A DNA stretch of 15,788 nucleotides from Oscillospiraceae bacterium. Its GTDB lineage: Bacteria; Bacillota; Clostridia; Oscillospirales; Oscillospiraceae. The notes beneath the pieces are model-generated. The model was not told the origin of the DNA. It saw only the letters and a program-made list of their open reading frames with translations, and ran no database searches. The number at the start of each line of letters is the position of its first letter. Within the stretch, counting starts at the first letter, position 1. The translations under genes and the position numbers were made by a program. This document shows positions 8,307 to 15,308 of the stretch, piece after piece. The DNA lies in NCBI GenBank assembly GCA_020866945.1, contig JAJBVW010000011.1, positions 1-15,788 of the forward strand, read 5' to 3'.

Positions 8307-8908
8307 TATCTCACCCCCGTTAATGCTTTGATGACGATTTTCATGTCGTGCTCATGCAGCCAGCGCTCAAACATAGGGTCTAAAATCGGCCTGAATATCC
8401 TTCTGGTTTCTTTTGCCTTATCCGTGATACCGGCCTCATAGAGCATGGTCTTGTAGCAGCGTCCCAGACGAGTCAGCGTGGCGTCCGTCCATCCTGCTAC
8501 CTTTTCATTCTGTAGCTGTTTGTTCTTAAAGAAGATTCGAACGTCGCTGTCAGCCAGCTCGTTGCTGCCGATGATAAGCTTTCCCCGGATGACCTCATAT
8601 ATAAAGTCAAAAAACAGCGTATCGCTGGCCATGACAGCAGTCAGAGCGAATAGCTTCTGCGTGGAAAGATCACCTTCCGAAAAAACAGGGTAAAAGCTAT
8701 CATCCAGACTCTGCACCCGCGTTGTCACCGTGCTGCAAATCTGCTTCGCCCGTGCTGGGGTAGGAGCCGCGAAGAGGTTCTCATCTTGACTTAGCTGTTT
8801 TATCTCCTCATATGCTTTGCCCTGACTTCGAAGCTCGACGACCTTCCGAAATTCCATAAACCAGAAGGACAGCTTCACGGCTCCCGCGCTGTATTCCTTT
8901 CGTTCCAT
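8306..8908 (-). CDS. brxA: BREX protein BrxA (DUF1819)
   Basis: A 200-residue basic protein of the DUF1819/BrxA family, the first gene of type 1 BREX operons. It resembles a small helical DNA-binding protein, consistent with reports on the family. Conserved-looking stretches are GAVKLSFWFMEFRKVVEL near the N-terminus, the central KLFALTAVMASDTLFFDFIYEV, and the C-terminal RRIFRPILDPMFERWL. AAGGAG lies 11 bases before the ATG. A TATAAT-containing promoter lies about 26 bases upstream. The frame is intact and coupled to brxB by a TAATG overlap. No brxR/WYL-type regulator gene is found upstream; the next gene is a PIN toxin. Confidence 0.9.
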   Translation of the reverse strand: MERKEYSAGAVKLSFWFMEFRKVVELRSQGKAYEEIKQLSQDENLFAAPTPARAKQICSTVTTRVQSLDDSFYPVFSEGDLSTQKLFALTAVMASDTLFFDFIYEVIRGKLIIGSNELADSDVRIFFKNKQLQNEKVAGWTDATLTRLGRCYKTMLYEAGITDKAKETRRIFRPILDPMFERWLHEHDMKIVIKALTGVR

Positions 8909-8933
8909 ATAGCCCGATTCTCCTTCTGCGAGT

Positions 8934-8967
8934 ATTATATCTGATTTGGTGTCCCATTTTCAGGACA
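8934..8967 (-). promoter_or_regulatory. Probable brxA promoter with overlapping inverted repeat
   Basis: On the minus strand TATAAT (8939-8934) lies 26 bases before the brxA ATG, with a weaker CTGAAA/TGAAAA -35 at the right distance (17-18 bases). TGTCC and GGACA (8950-8954, 8963-8967) form an inverted repeat with an eight-base gap over the -35 and spacer, where a repressor could bind. The rest of 8968-9077 is AT-rich and holds no evident gene. Confidence 0.5.
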
Positions 8968-9077
8968 TCCATCCGGAATTATTTCTACAATATCTTATCT
9001 GCTATTAGACGCAGTAATTGAACATATCAGCCAGTATATCACATACAGTCACAAAATCGTAGATACAATTTTGCGTT

Positions 9078-9115
9078 AACGGCTGGCTGTCCCCTTTATA
9101 GGACAGCCAGCCGTT
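9078..9115 (-). terminator. 15-bp perfect hairpin downstream of the toxin-antitoxin operon
   Basis: AACGGCTGGCTGTCC (9078-9092) and its exact complement at 9101-9115 enclose an eight-base loop. It lies about 65 bases beyond the stop of the PIN toxin gene and before the brxA promoter. It probably ends toxin-antitoxin transcription, although the U tract is poor. Bases 9095-9112 are identical to 10118-10135. Confidence 0.55.
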
Positions 9116-9180
9116 TGCTCACCGAAATTGGGTTGAGCGTGCTGACAGTATAAAGCGCCTGTTATGGGAACAGGTGACGG

Positions 9181-9609
9181 TTAGAGAGCTTGTGGATCGT
9201 CATTGCTCAAAATTTGCATCATTTCGGCAGGTGTGACAACAAATTTTTCGGGAGGATAGTGCTTCTGGTTTCCGGTAATGAGCCATGCTCCCTCGGAGCT
9301 TTTTTCCATTGCGATCTCATAGAATACCAGGTCATCCATATCCGGCAGAATTATTCCTGTTGGCGTTGGGGTAACCGATAATCCAAACTGCTTGACCGCA
9401 TACAGAACGACTTGGACAGACTCTTGCTTTAAATGGAATTTCTCGCGGTGGAGCACTTCATTGTATTCCGCAAGAATTTCCTCATTGTAGAGCGGCGTAA
9501 TTCTGCCGCCCAATATTTCATGCAGCACAGCCACTGTCGGGGAGGAAGGATTTTTCGTGATTAGCGCAGCAACAATAACGTTTGTATCAACGACTGCATA
9601 ACATTTCAT
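9181..9609 (-). CDS. PIN-domain toxin (probable ribonuclease)
   Basis: A 142-residue protein of the PIN family of toxin components (COG1569-like). PIN toxins are metal-dependent RNases. Acidic active-site candidates are Asp8 in VVDTN, the NEEILAEY cluster around residues 43-48 and Asp90/Asp92/Asp93 in LPDMDDLVFYE, followed by the typical LITGNQKHYP (110-119). The ATG overlaps the antitoxin TAA as TAATG, the usual antitoxin-first arrangement with translational coupling. The gene sits directly upstream of the BREX operon on the same strand, and could help keep the island in the host (inference). Confidence 0.87.
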   Translation of the reverse strand: MKCYAVVDTNVIVAALITKNPSSPTVAVLHEILGGRITPLYNEEILAEYNEVLHREKFHLKQESVQVVLYAVKQFGLSVTPTPTGIILPDMDDLVFYEIAMEKSSEGAWLITGNQKHYPPEKFVVTPAEMMQILSNDDPQAL

Positions 9610-9911
9610 TATTGTGTATCCTTACGTGCAGCTCTTGCCTCACTGATTTCAGCATTAATTTCTTCAAGCGTCATCTCTGGCACATCAGACGCCTGTCGCC
9701 TTAGCTCATCAAAGGCATCCAGAGCTTCCCTTCGTGTGACCACATTATCAGGCAGGGTCGTTTCAAAAGGAATACCCCGTACCATTTTGCTGCGGGTGAA
9801 GAACATCCGTATTGCTGTCGGCAGATCCATGCCCAAGGACTCATAAATATCTGTAACATCCTGCTTTAACTGCTTGTCAACTCGAACCTGTACTAAAACT
9901 TGTTCAGCCAT
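9609..9911 (-). CDS. RelB/DinJ-family antitoxin
   Basis: A 100-residue protein with a ribbon-helix-helix N-terminus: VLVQVRVDKQLKQDVTDIYESLGMDLPTAIRMFF is typical of RelB/DinJ antitoxins. The C-terminal half is acidic and probably wraps the toxin. The second ATG (9911) is chosen because GGAGG lies nine bases upstream; the first ATG, five codons earlier, overlaps that ribosome binding site. RelB/DinJ antitoxins are more often paired with RelE/YafQ toxins, but pairing with COG1569-type PIN toxins is also common in Firmicutes. It probably represses its own promoter at 9976-10004. Confidence 0.87.
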   Translation of the reverse strand: MAEQVLVQVRVDKQLKQDVTDIYESLGMDLPTAIRMFFTRSKMVRGIPFETTLPDNVVTRREALDAFDELRRQASDVPEMTLEEINAEISEARAARKDTQ

Positions 9912-9940
9912 TATATATGCCTCCATTTTGTTGTAGTGAC

Positions 9941-9961
9941 GTATGTGTTTTGCATGTGTTT
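9941..9961 (-). promoter_or_regulatory. Direct-repeat operator candidate of the toxin-antitoxin operon
   Basis: GTATGTGTTT (9941-9950) and GCATGTGTTT (9952-9961) are near-identical direct repeats spaced 11 bases, one helical turn. They lie between the -10 box and the antitoxin start, a suitable place for a ribbon-helix-helix antitoxin to bind side by side. Confidence 0.5.
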
Positions 9962-9975
9962 ATATGAGTAATCAT

Positions 9976-10004
9976 ATTATATACGATTGCTTTAGACATT
10001 TCAA
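9976..10004 (-). promoter_or_regulatory. Promoter of the toxin-antitoxin operon
   Basis: On the minus strand TTGAAA (10004-9999), a 17-base spacer and a perfect TATAAT (9981-9976) form a strong sigma-A-type promoter about 65 bases before the antitoxin ATG. Confidence 0.75.
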
Positions 10005-10103
10005 CTGAATACAGAAAAGTTTACAATTTTGAACATACACTTTCAATTTTGTCGGTACCAAAGGATTATCATCCCACGTACACGGGGGATACCATATGAC
10101 AGC

Positions 10104-10135
10104 GACTGGCTATCCGTTTTATAGGACAGCCAGCC
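10104..10135 (-). terminator. Hairpin after the SprT-like gene
   Basis: Seven bases beyond the stop of the SprT-like gene, the minus-strand RNA can form a 12-bp stem (GGCUGGCUGUCC with GGAUAGCCAGUC) around an eight-base loop. Two pairs are G-U wobbles that pair only in the minus-strand transcript, which supports a role at the 3' end of this gene. It shares 18 identical bases with the hairpin at 9078-9115. A U tract is lacking. The rest of 10005-10103 has no evident gene. Confidence 0.5.
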
Positions 10136-10142
10136 TTTTCGG

Positions 10143-10763
10143 TTAGACCTCTACCATGCGCACCAGACAATCTCCGCACAGAATATTCACCGCTTTGGTG
10201 GCTCGGACACTCTGCCCGCATATAGGACAGGCCAGTTTTCGCGTGCTGCTGGGGCGTCGTCCTCCCTGGGAGGAAGTTCCTGTCGTCTGCGTGAAGGCGA
10301 TCCCATCCCGGCCCAGGGATATTTCGCTCCAGCCTTTTGAAAGTGCATATTCAACCAGTTCGTCTGTGGGGGCTGTGTTCCACCCGCTCTGACCACATGG
10401 AACACAATGTAAGCCGTGAGTTTCCGCAATAAATTTGAAGCGTTTGTTATGGTACGATCCTCCCCTGCTGGTCTCTTGGATCTCGTTCTCCCGACAATAA
10501 AGATGTACCATTTCATGTAGAATAGTGTCCAGCGTCTCCTCAATGGGCAGGTTCAACACCTCCGCGGCTATGTTCAACTCGTACGCTGTTTCGTCTCTCC
10601 GCCTCCAGACCTTGCCCCGCGTGCAATGGCCATAGGTGCCAGGGCGGGATTGCACTGTGATAACTGGTGTGGGAAGTTCACCGTTATAAAAATCGACATT
10701 CAAGACGTTGTAGATGTGTTCCAACTGACTGATGGCCCTGCTCATTTTTGTGGTTTGTTTCAT
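10143..10763 (-). CDS. SprT-like zinc metallopeptidase domain protein
   Basis: A 206-residue protein with the SprT-type zinc site: HEMVH at residues 83-87 supplies two histidines and the catalytic Glu84, and His105 in SYHNKRF is a likely third ligand. The C-terminus is a zinc ribbon with Cys179/Cys182 and Cys196/Cys199. This matches SprT-like proteins often found on plasmids and integrative elements in Firmicutes. The related eukaryotic Spartan removes DNA-protein crosslinks, so a role in processing protein-DNA adducts (such as a covalently attached relaxase) is possible but is inference. GGAGG lies ten bases before the ATG. A hairpin follows the stop. Confidence 0.85.
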   Translation of the reverse strand: MKQTTKMSRAISQLEHIYNVLNVDFYNGELPTPVITVQSRPGTYGHCTRGKVWRRRDETAYELNIAAEVLNLPIEETLDTILHEMVHLYCRENEIQETSRGGSYHNKRFKFIAETHGLHCVPCGQSGWNTAPTDELVEYALSKGWSEISLGRDGIAFTQTTGTSSQGGRRPSSTRKLACPICGQSVRATKAVNILCGDCLVRMVEV

Positions 10764-10804
10764 GGTGTTGTATCCTCCGTATTTTTTTTGTGGTGGTATA
10801 TCCG

Positions 10805-10823
10805 CAAGCGCGGCGCGCGCTTG
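10805..10823. repeat. GC-rich perfect hairpin upstream of the SprT-like gene
   Basis: CAAGCGCG and CGCGCTTG are separated by three bases. The hairpin lies about 40 bases upstream of the SprT-like start, in its leader, and could affect its expression. No U tract follows on the minus strand. Confidence 0.45.
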
Positions 10824-10856
10824 TGTTACCTACCTGCAACACAGACAATTCCGCCT

Positions 10857-10919
10857 GTCAAGGATGGCCTATTGGGCCACTTGCCAGAATATTTTTCTCA
10901 AAAATATTCCGTCCTTGAC
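10857..10919. repeat. Nested inverted repeats forming a possible three-way junction
   Basis: An outer stem GTCAAGGA (10857-10864) with TCCTTGAC (10912-10919) encloses two hairpins: TGGCC/GGCCA (10865-10869, 10875-10879) and a 10-bp stem GAATATTTTT/AAAAATATTC with a three-base loop (10887-10909). Such folded single strands occur at single-strand origins, integron recombination sites and structured RNAs. It lies in a 770-base gene-poor stretch (10764-11537) between the SprT-like gene and the transfer module. Which of these roles applies is not known. Confidence 0.5.
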
Positions 10920-11017
10920 CGGTGAAATCGACTGTGGTATGGAGGAGTATGGGACTAGAGTCGGATGATGGTTTATCCCCTCTGAGATAATACTGCTGCG
11001 TCTAATTAGAATTAACA

Positions 11018-11044
11018 ACATCGTCTTCTCTGAGAGGACGATGT
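11018..11044. repeat. Hairpin in the gene-poor region
   Basis: ACATCGTC (11018-11025) and GACGATGT (11037-11044) form an 8-bp stem, extended by CTC/GAG across a two-base bulge. No gene is assigned around it, and no U tract makes it a terminator. Confidence 0.4.
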
Positions 11045-11187
11045 AACCAGAACTAACTAATATAGGCCTGGTGGCAAACTGTATTTTTGAGTCGTGCACT
11101 TCAATTCCCCTGCCGGGTGGTGGGACGGCCCGCAAACCATTGATACGCGGTGCTTTTTTCACCCGGCAAAAGGTTTAAATAAAACCC

Positions 11188-11216
11188 TTGACGTCGGCAA
11201 AGGTATACTATATAAT
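11188..11216 (+). promoter_or_regulatory. Strong promoter driving the XRE regulator
   Basis: TTGACG (11188-11193), a 17-base spacer and TATAAT (11211-11216) form a near-consensus promoter on the plus strand. The leader to the XRE gene is about 310 bases. It contains a small hairpin (GACCG/CGGTC) and a palindrome (ATTTTGG-AG-CCAAAAT, 11445-11460) but no clear gene. Confidence 0.75.
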
Positions 11217-11227
11217 GAAATATATAG
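11208..11227. promoter_or_regulatory. Inverted repeat over the -10 box, candidate operator
   Basis: CTATATA (11208-11214) and TATATAG (11221-11227) flank six bases and overlap the -10 hexamer and start region. Autoregulation by the XRE protein encoded downstream is a reasonable guess. Confidence 0.4.
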
Positions 11228-11537
11228 CACTAAGATTGTCCATGCCCCCTGCGGATATAGACCGATCTAATTAATTACAACATCAACACCGTACACACAA
11301 AACCACAACCAGATGACCGTTCTGATACGGTCGCAAGCAACATCCTCCAGGCAAGACGCCGTGCGTAAGGGAGGGAAAATTACAGCTCATACAGAGACGC
11401 ACGTAAGACATATACACCCAGAGAATCCGCACGTACCTCCGCGGATTTTGGAGCCAAAATACCCCAACAAAAATCGCATGGCGCTCCGTTTATATGCTGC
11501 AATCGCAGCGTTCCTGCTGAAGTCAGGAGGTACTTAT

Positions 11538-11852
11538 ATGCACGACTTCACTGAAGGCGAATTTAATGTAGAGGAATTCGCTGCCCGGATTCACGGTCTT
11601 CGCAAGGAGAAACACCTCACCCAAGTCGATCTCGCGACGAAAGCCGGATACGACAATTCCTATCTGTCTCGCATTGAGGACGGGGACAACACGCCCAGCA
11701 TCGAGGCCATCTCCGCCTTTGCTGCTGTACTCGGCGTCAGCACTGAATACCTGATGTTCGGGGAAGCAGATACTGCCGGGGTGCTGGAAAAGCTCCGGTT
11801 CTGCCAGCGGATGCTGAAGGAGATCGAGAACCGGCTGTCCCACCGGACATAA
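11538..11852 (+). CDS. XRE-family helix-turn-helix regulator
   Basis: A 104-residue protein with a Cro/CI-type helix-turn-helix at about residues 15-73 (RIHGLRKEKHLTQVDLATKAG and SYLSRIEDGDNTPS). A short C-terminal helix (residues 80-104) probably serves dimerisation. The start follows AGGAGG by seven bases; longer in-frame readings from 11313 lack a ribosome binding site. Its gene opens the plus-strand mobilisation module and ends in a strong terminator, so it is transcribed separately from the relaxase genes. In integrative elements such regulators control transfer and excision genes; here that role is inferred from position. Confidence 0.87.
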   Translation: MHDFTEGEFNVEEFAARIHGLRKEKHLTQVDLATKAGYDNSYLSRIEDGDNTPSIEAISAFAAVLGVSTEYLMFGEADTAGVLEKLRFCQRMLKEIENRLSHRT

Positions 11853-11856
11853 TATT

Positions 11857-11899
11857 AAGGCCACATCAGAGCAAGTATGTTCTGGTGTGGCCTTTTTTT
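11857..11899 (+). terminator. Intrinsic terminator after the XRE regulator
   Basis: A 14-bp stem (AAGGCCACATCAGA with TCTGGTGTGGCCTT, one wobble pair) and a ten-base loop are followed by a run of seven T. It lies four bases after the XRE stop codon. Confidence 0.92.
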
Positions 11900-11954
11900 G
11901 TGTTGTTTCCCGAAAGTCAAGGCAGACCCCCATTCGCCTTCCTATGAGTCAATG

Positions 11955-11986
11955 CACTGAGGTTAAAACCTGATACACTAAGGTTA
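11955..11986 (+). repeat. Two direct repeats spaced 21 bp before the mobilisation genes
   Basis: CACTGAGGTTA (11955-11965) and CACTAAGGTTA (11976-11986) differ at one base and are spaced exactly two helical turns apart. AGGTT-AA-AACCT inside the first copy is also a small palindrome. They lie just upstream of the first mobilisation gene and could bind its regulator. Confidence 0.45.
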
Positions 11987-12040
11987 CAGGGACCGGTGAT
12001 ATGCTCATGTCCCGAGTTGTCAGGAATGGAGGTGGAAGAT

Positions 12041-12355
12041 ATGATGGACCCTCGTCGCATTACGATGAAGCGCGGTGCTTTTTCCGGCCAGATGATCCTG
12101 GTGAACGTAGGCGAATCCTATGCTTACGTAAATGGTCAACGGACGGATGAGGTGTCTGCAATCCGCTGCGATGTAGTGCTCCCGGCGTACGGCTATGAGC
12201 ACCTGTATGTCAAGCTGCCGCTGGACGCTGCGGTAGATCCCGGGCTGGTAGGCAAGGCAGTGGACTTCGCAGGCTTCAATGCGCGTGTATACAGCATCGA
12301 CGGTCGTCTCGGTTACGCCGCTGCTGCTGACGCTGTTACCGTCGCCAAGGCCTAA
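12041..12355 (+). CDS. Small conserved element protein upstream of oriT
   Basis: A 104-residue protein (MMDPRRITMKRGAFSGQM) that appears rich in beta strands, without membrane segments or signal peptide. The start at 12041 (or 12044) is chosen because GGAGGTGG lies just upstream; an in-frame Met at 11996 has none. Its place before oriT and the relaxase gene resembles the small DUF961/YdcP-like proteins of Tn916 and ICEBs1, some of which help the replicative helicase. The sequence itself does not settle that match. It probably belongs to one transcript with the relaxase and coupling protein. Confidence 0.65.
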   Translation: MMDPRRITMKRGAFSGQMILVNVGESYAYVNGQRTDEVSAIRCDVVLPAYGYEHLYVKLPLDAAVDPGLVGKAVDFAGFNARVYSIDGRLGYAAAADAVTVAKA

Positions 12356-12417
12356 TGATGGGGCGGCCAGGGTGCCGTGAGGGGCCCCAAGCCCAGCACG
12401 GTGCCCAGGCAGTCCCG

Positions 12418-12442
12418 CCCAGGGAGGCTATGCCTCCCTGGG
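12418..12442. repeat. 11-bp perfect hairpin beside oriT
   Basis: CCCAGGGAGGC and GCCTCCCTGGG are separated by TAT. The hairpin ends one base before the oriT inverted repeat. It may be an accessory part of oriT, for example for relaxase recognition or for ending strand transfer, or it may reduce read-through into the relaxase gene. Confidence 0.6.
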
Positions 12443-12443
12443 G

Positions 12444-12471
12444 AACCCCCGTGTACCTAACCAGGGGGGTT
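12444..12471 (+). other. oriT: Origin of transfer (oriT), ICEBs1/Tn916 type
   Basis: AACCCCC (12444-12450) and GGGGGTT (12465-12471) flank GTGTACCTAACCAG. The pattern ACCCCC, then CTAAC, then AGGGGGGT is, from memory, the same layout as the minimal oriT of ICEBs1 and Tn916, where the relaxase nicks near the CTAAC/G-run border. It lies 33 bases before the start of a relaxase of the matching family, and a perfect hairpin adjoins it on the left. Confidence 0.85.
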
Positions 12472-12504
12472 ATCATTACAACCGCACTCATGAGGTACAC
12501 TATC

Positions 12505-13563
12505 ATGACAATGTCTAACACCACAAACAACTGCACTTTGGATGCCATCACCGTTTCTATTCACGGTGTCTCTCCAAATCGTTTTATCCGCTACGTGCTC
12601 GGGCTCAACCCGTCAGCGTTTACCCTTCAGAGCTATGGCCGTTACGGGTACCGCAATTGCCTGAAATATGCTTCGATTGAGATCTACATCAACGGCGGCA
12701 AAAACATGGGGATATGTCTGGATCTTAAGAGCCAGGGTTGTGCGGATCTGGTGCACCTGACCCAGAACGAGTCCGTGTTTCATGACATCCTGAGCAGCAA
12801 TATCCCTGACTACACCAGTTTGACCAGGATCGACATCGCCATGGATGATCACTGTGGCAGCCTGGATATGGACACCATGGCAGACAAGGTTGAAAAAAGA
12901 GAAGTACGTACCAGGCTTCGGTCGCGGACACAGTATAAAAGTATGGATGATACAGATGGACATACTATCTACCTTGGCACTCCGAAGAGTGATGTTCGTA
13001 TACGGATATATGACAAGCAGGCAGAGCTTCATTCTATTAGCCATTGGATTCGGGTAGAGCTTGTCCTCAGACGGAATTCTGCAAAGAAATTCCAGACCCA
13101 GGTCATTCAGTCCGTTCCCGCTGGAAGCACAGACGGAAACCAGCAGGTAGCAACGTTGGGAGCAGGTGTCCTTCGGGACAGGCTGGCTTTTGTTGAACCC
13201 ACGGATACGAATATCAGCCGCTGTACCGTCTGTGCCTGGTGGGATGAATTTCTGGCGGGACTGGAGCCTCTACACCTGGCAGGTAAGGACAGAGAGATCC
13301 CCAGCATACAGCAAATGAACGCCTGGCTGAACAAGCAGGTATCCGGGTCTCTGTCTCTGATGACATGTCTGGTGGGGCCTGCATGGCTGGAGCAGTTAAT
13401 CTGTGACGGGGCTTATCGTATTAAGGACGAGGTTGCCCTTCCCATGGTGCAGGAAATGGCGGCACACAGGAAGTCGATCGCGGTGGATCCGTTTCAGGAC
13501 TACCTGCCGGACAGGATCCGCGAAGTGATGACAGATTATTATAAAAACAAACATACCACATAA
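12505..13563 (+). CDS. MobT/NicK-type relaxase (Rep_trans replication initiation factor family)
   Basis: A 352-residue protein related to Tn916 Orf20 and ICEBs1 NicK, which nick oriT and start rolling-circle replication of the element. Typical blocks are TRIDIAMDD (about residues 107-115), TIYLGTPKSDVRIRIYDKQAE (154-174) and WIRVELVLR (181-189). The catalytic tyrosine should lie in this domain but cannot be fixed by eye. The start at 12505 is chosen because GAGG lies nine bases upstream; the frame is open back to 12355, but that part runs through the oriT and hairpin. The relaxase gene here precedes the coupling-protein gene, the reverse of the orf21-orf20 order of Tn916. Confidence 0.9.
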   Translation: MTMSNTTNNCTLDAITVSIHGVSPNRFIRYVLGLNPSAFTLQSYGRYGYRNCLKYASIEIYINGGKNMGICLDLKSQGCADLVHLTQNESVFHDILSSNIPDYTSLTRIDIAMDDHCGSLDMDTMADKVEKREVRTRLRSRTQYKSMDDTDGHTIYLGTPKSDVRIRIYDKQAELHSISHWIRVELVLRRNSAKKFQTQVIQSVPAGSTDGNQQVATLGAGVLRDRLAFVEPTDTNISRCTVCAWWDEFLAGLEPLHLAGKDREIPSIQQMNAWLNKQVSGSLSLMTCLVGPAWLEQLICDGAYRIKDEVALPMVQEMAAHRKSIAVDPFQDYLPDRIREVMTDYYKNKHTT

Positions 13564-13582
13564 TAACAGGAGGTATATCAAG

Positions 13583-13900
13583 ATGAACACCAATAAGAAA
13601 ACCTATAAGCCGATCCGGCCAATTGAGTTGCCGGGGCTTGAGAACAAGCTGTATGCCAATGAAGTCAGCGATCACGTTGAAATCATTCACCACAAAATGA
13701 CTGATGCCAGTCAGGTCTTTGATGCGATCACGCAGCTTCAGGAGTATGGCGAGCAGCACGGCCTGGAATACATCATCTTCCACCCCCGTACCTGTGACCC
13801 ATATTACCCGGCGCTGATGGAGATGCTTGATAGGACTTTCCGGATAGAGAACTATGATCACCTGAGTGTCCATGAGTTTTATAGGCTGTATTGGAGGTAA
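13583..13900 (+). CDS. Hypothetical protein between relaxase and coupling protein
   Basis: A 105-residue soluble protein with GGAGG upstream of its ATG. It has no recognisable catalytic motif; the C-terminal half (YIIFHPRTCDPYYPALMEMLDRTF) looks like a mixed alpha/beta fold. Its last codons (TGG AGG TAA) form the ribosome binding site of the coupling-protein gene, so the two are translationally coupled. A role in transfer is inferred from this placement alone. Confidence 0.75.
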   Translation: MNTNKKTYKPIRPIELPGLENKLYANEVSDHVEIIHHKMTDASQVFDAITQLQEYGEQHGLEYIIFHPRTCDPYYPALMEMLDRTFRIENYDHLSVHEFYRLYWR

Positions 13901-13904
13901 AAAA

Positions 13905-15308
13905 ATGTTCAGGCGTTATAATCAGTCAGCTGCTCCGCTTCGGCATACGGCTCCCTACACGCTACTTGCTGTACTGGGCGGTATCGCTTTGGCCCTCGCT
14001 GTCTTTTGCGGGGGCCTCAGCATCTCAAGTGCCAGGTATGACGTAGCTGTTGGCATGAGTATAGCCATGAAGAAAGCTGCTGTTGTGCTGGCAGGTACCG
14101 CTATAGCTCTGTTGGTGATAGCAGCAGTTCTTTATAAACTCACCCCGGCTGAAGTGCACATTCAAAACCAAGTAAAAAGGGCGCTATACCATCCCAGCCA
14201 TGGCAATCCATTAAGACTGCGAACAGGTGAGCTATTGCCGCGTGTTCATTGCAAGAAGGTTGGAGACGGTCTCTATGATCTGACCATAAGCGCACAGCAG
14301 GGATCCACCGTAGAGACCCTAGCAGATGCAGCGTCCGCAATATCCTCAGCTTTAAATCGCCGGTATGAACACTATGCCATCGTCCAGACCGATGCTGACA
14401 CAGCCTTTAACAGCGTAACCTTTCGTATGGATGATGTAAAAATAGACAGGTCACTCACAGTCGCTGATGTGAATGACCTGTTACCAGAAAGCGTTACTAA
14501 ACTGCGGGTGGATAATATTACGACCATAGACCTGACGACCTCTGGGAGTATGCTATTTGCTGGGAAGACACGCTCTGGTAAGACTACTGGGGTGATCTCG
14601 GTTTTGCTTCAGGTGTTATTGATGGGGCCGGATCAATATAACAGCAGTGTAGTTGTTGTAGATCCAAAGCAAGCGGAGCTGTCCAGATTGCCGCATACGA
14701 TCACATTGGACGAAGATAGAGAAGTGAGAAACATTCTGGAGGCCCTAAAACATTTCACTGCTGATATAAAGTATCGACAACAAATTCTGAACGACTTGTC
14801 CGAAGAAAGAGGTGACGCAATTAAATGGTGGGATGCCGGTTTTCATCCATCATTTTTGTTTATAGATGAGTATATTGCAGCCAGAACCATATTTCCTGCG
14901 AAGGCTGGCAAGGACGATGATTACTGTCTAAACACTTTCGACGGACTGGTTAAAAGGATCATTACGATGGGAGCTTCGGCAGGATGTTTTTGTATCATCT
15001 CAATTGCTGAGGCCAGCGTACAAGAAGGTGGACTACCGGCTATGCTGCGATCCGCAATGAGCACACGTGTGCTGTTCAGACCCACTTTACCTGAAGCGCG
15101 GCTGATATGGGATTCGGAGAAGCTGGAAGATTTTTCTATCTCCCGCGTCTATGGCCCCGGAGATGCTTGGTTTTCCAGCACGGACGGGATACATGATGCT
15201 GTTTCTTTTGTGCATTTTCCACGTATGGAGTTTCCTGAGTACCGTGAACTGGGGAGATTGCTGCGGGAATATTACGATGTGTCGGCAAGAGATTGCTGTT
15301 CTTCTTGA
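13905..15308 (+). CDS. FtsK/SpoIIIE-type conjugative coupling ATPase (TcpA-like)
   Basis: A 467-residue membrane-anchored ATPase that would bring the nicked DNA to a secretion channel. Two N-terminal transmembrane helices (about residues 17-40 and 57-78) precede the motor domain. Walker A is AGKTRSGKTT (219-228) and Walker B is FLFIDEY (317-323); VVVDPKQAEL (250-259) is typical of the family. The length is close to that of Tn916 Orf21. The start at 13905 is seven bases after GGAGG; an upstream in-frame Met at 13866 overlaps the previous gene. No mating-pair formation genes follow, so the element must rely on another element's channel or has lost its own. The frame continues open for 44 codons after the TGA. 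Confidence 0.9.
   Translation: MFRRYNQSAAPLRHTAPYTLLAVLGGIALALAVFCGGLSISSARYDVAVGMSIAMKKAAVVLAGTAIALLVIAAVLYKLTPAEVHIQNQVKRALYHPSHGNPLRLRTGELLPRVHCKKVGDGLYDLTISAQQGSTVETLADAASAISSALNRRYEHYAIVQTDADTAFNSVTFRMDDVKIDRSLTVADVNDLLPESVTKLRVDNITTIDLTTSGSMLFAGKTRSGKTTGVISVLLQVLLMGPDQYNSSVVVVDPKQAELSRLPHTITLDEDREVRNILEALKHFTADIKYRQQILNDLSEERGDAIKWWDAGFHPSFLFIDEYIAARTIFPAKAGKDDDYCLNTFDGLVKRIITMGASAGCFCIISIAEASVQEGGLPAMLRSAMSTRVLFRPTLPEARLIWDSEKLEDFSISRVYGPGDAWFSSTDGIHDAVSFVHFPRMEFPEYRELGRLLREYYDVSARDCCSS

Noticed and set aside
10869..11162. Minus-strand open frame of 97 codons in the gene-poor region
   Set aside because: No ribosome binding site, it spans two strong inverted repeats, and its product has no recognisable features.
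12355..12504. N-terminal extension of the relaxase gene
   Set aside because: The frame is open, but it runs through the oriT and an 11-bp hairpin and has no ribosome binding site. The start at 12505 has one.
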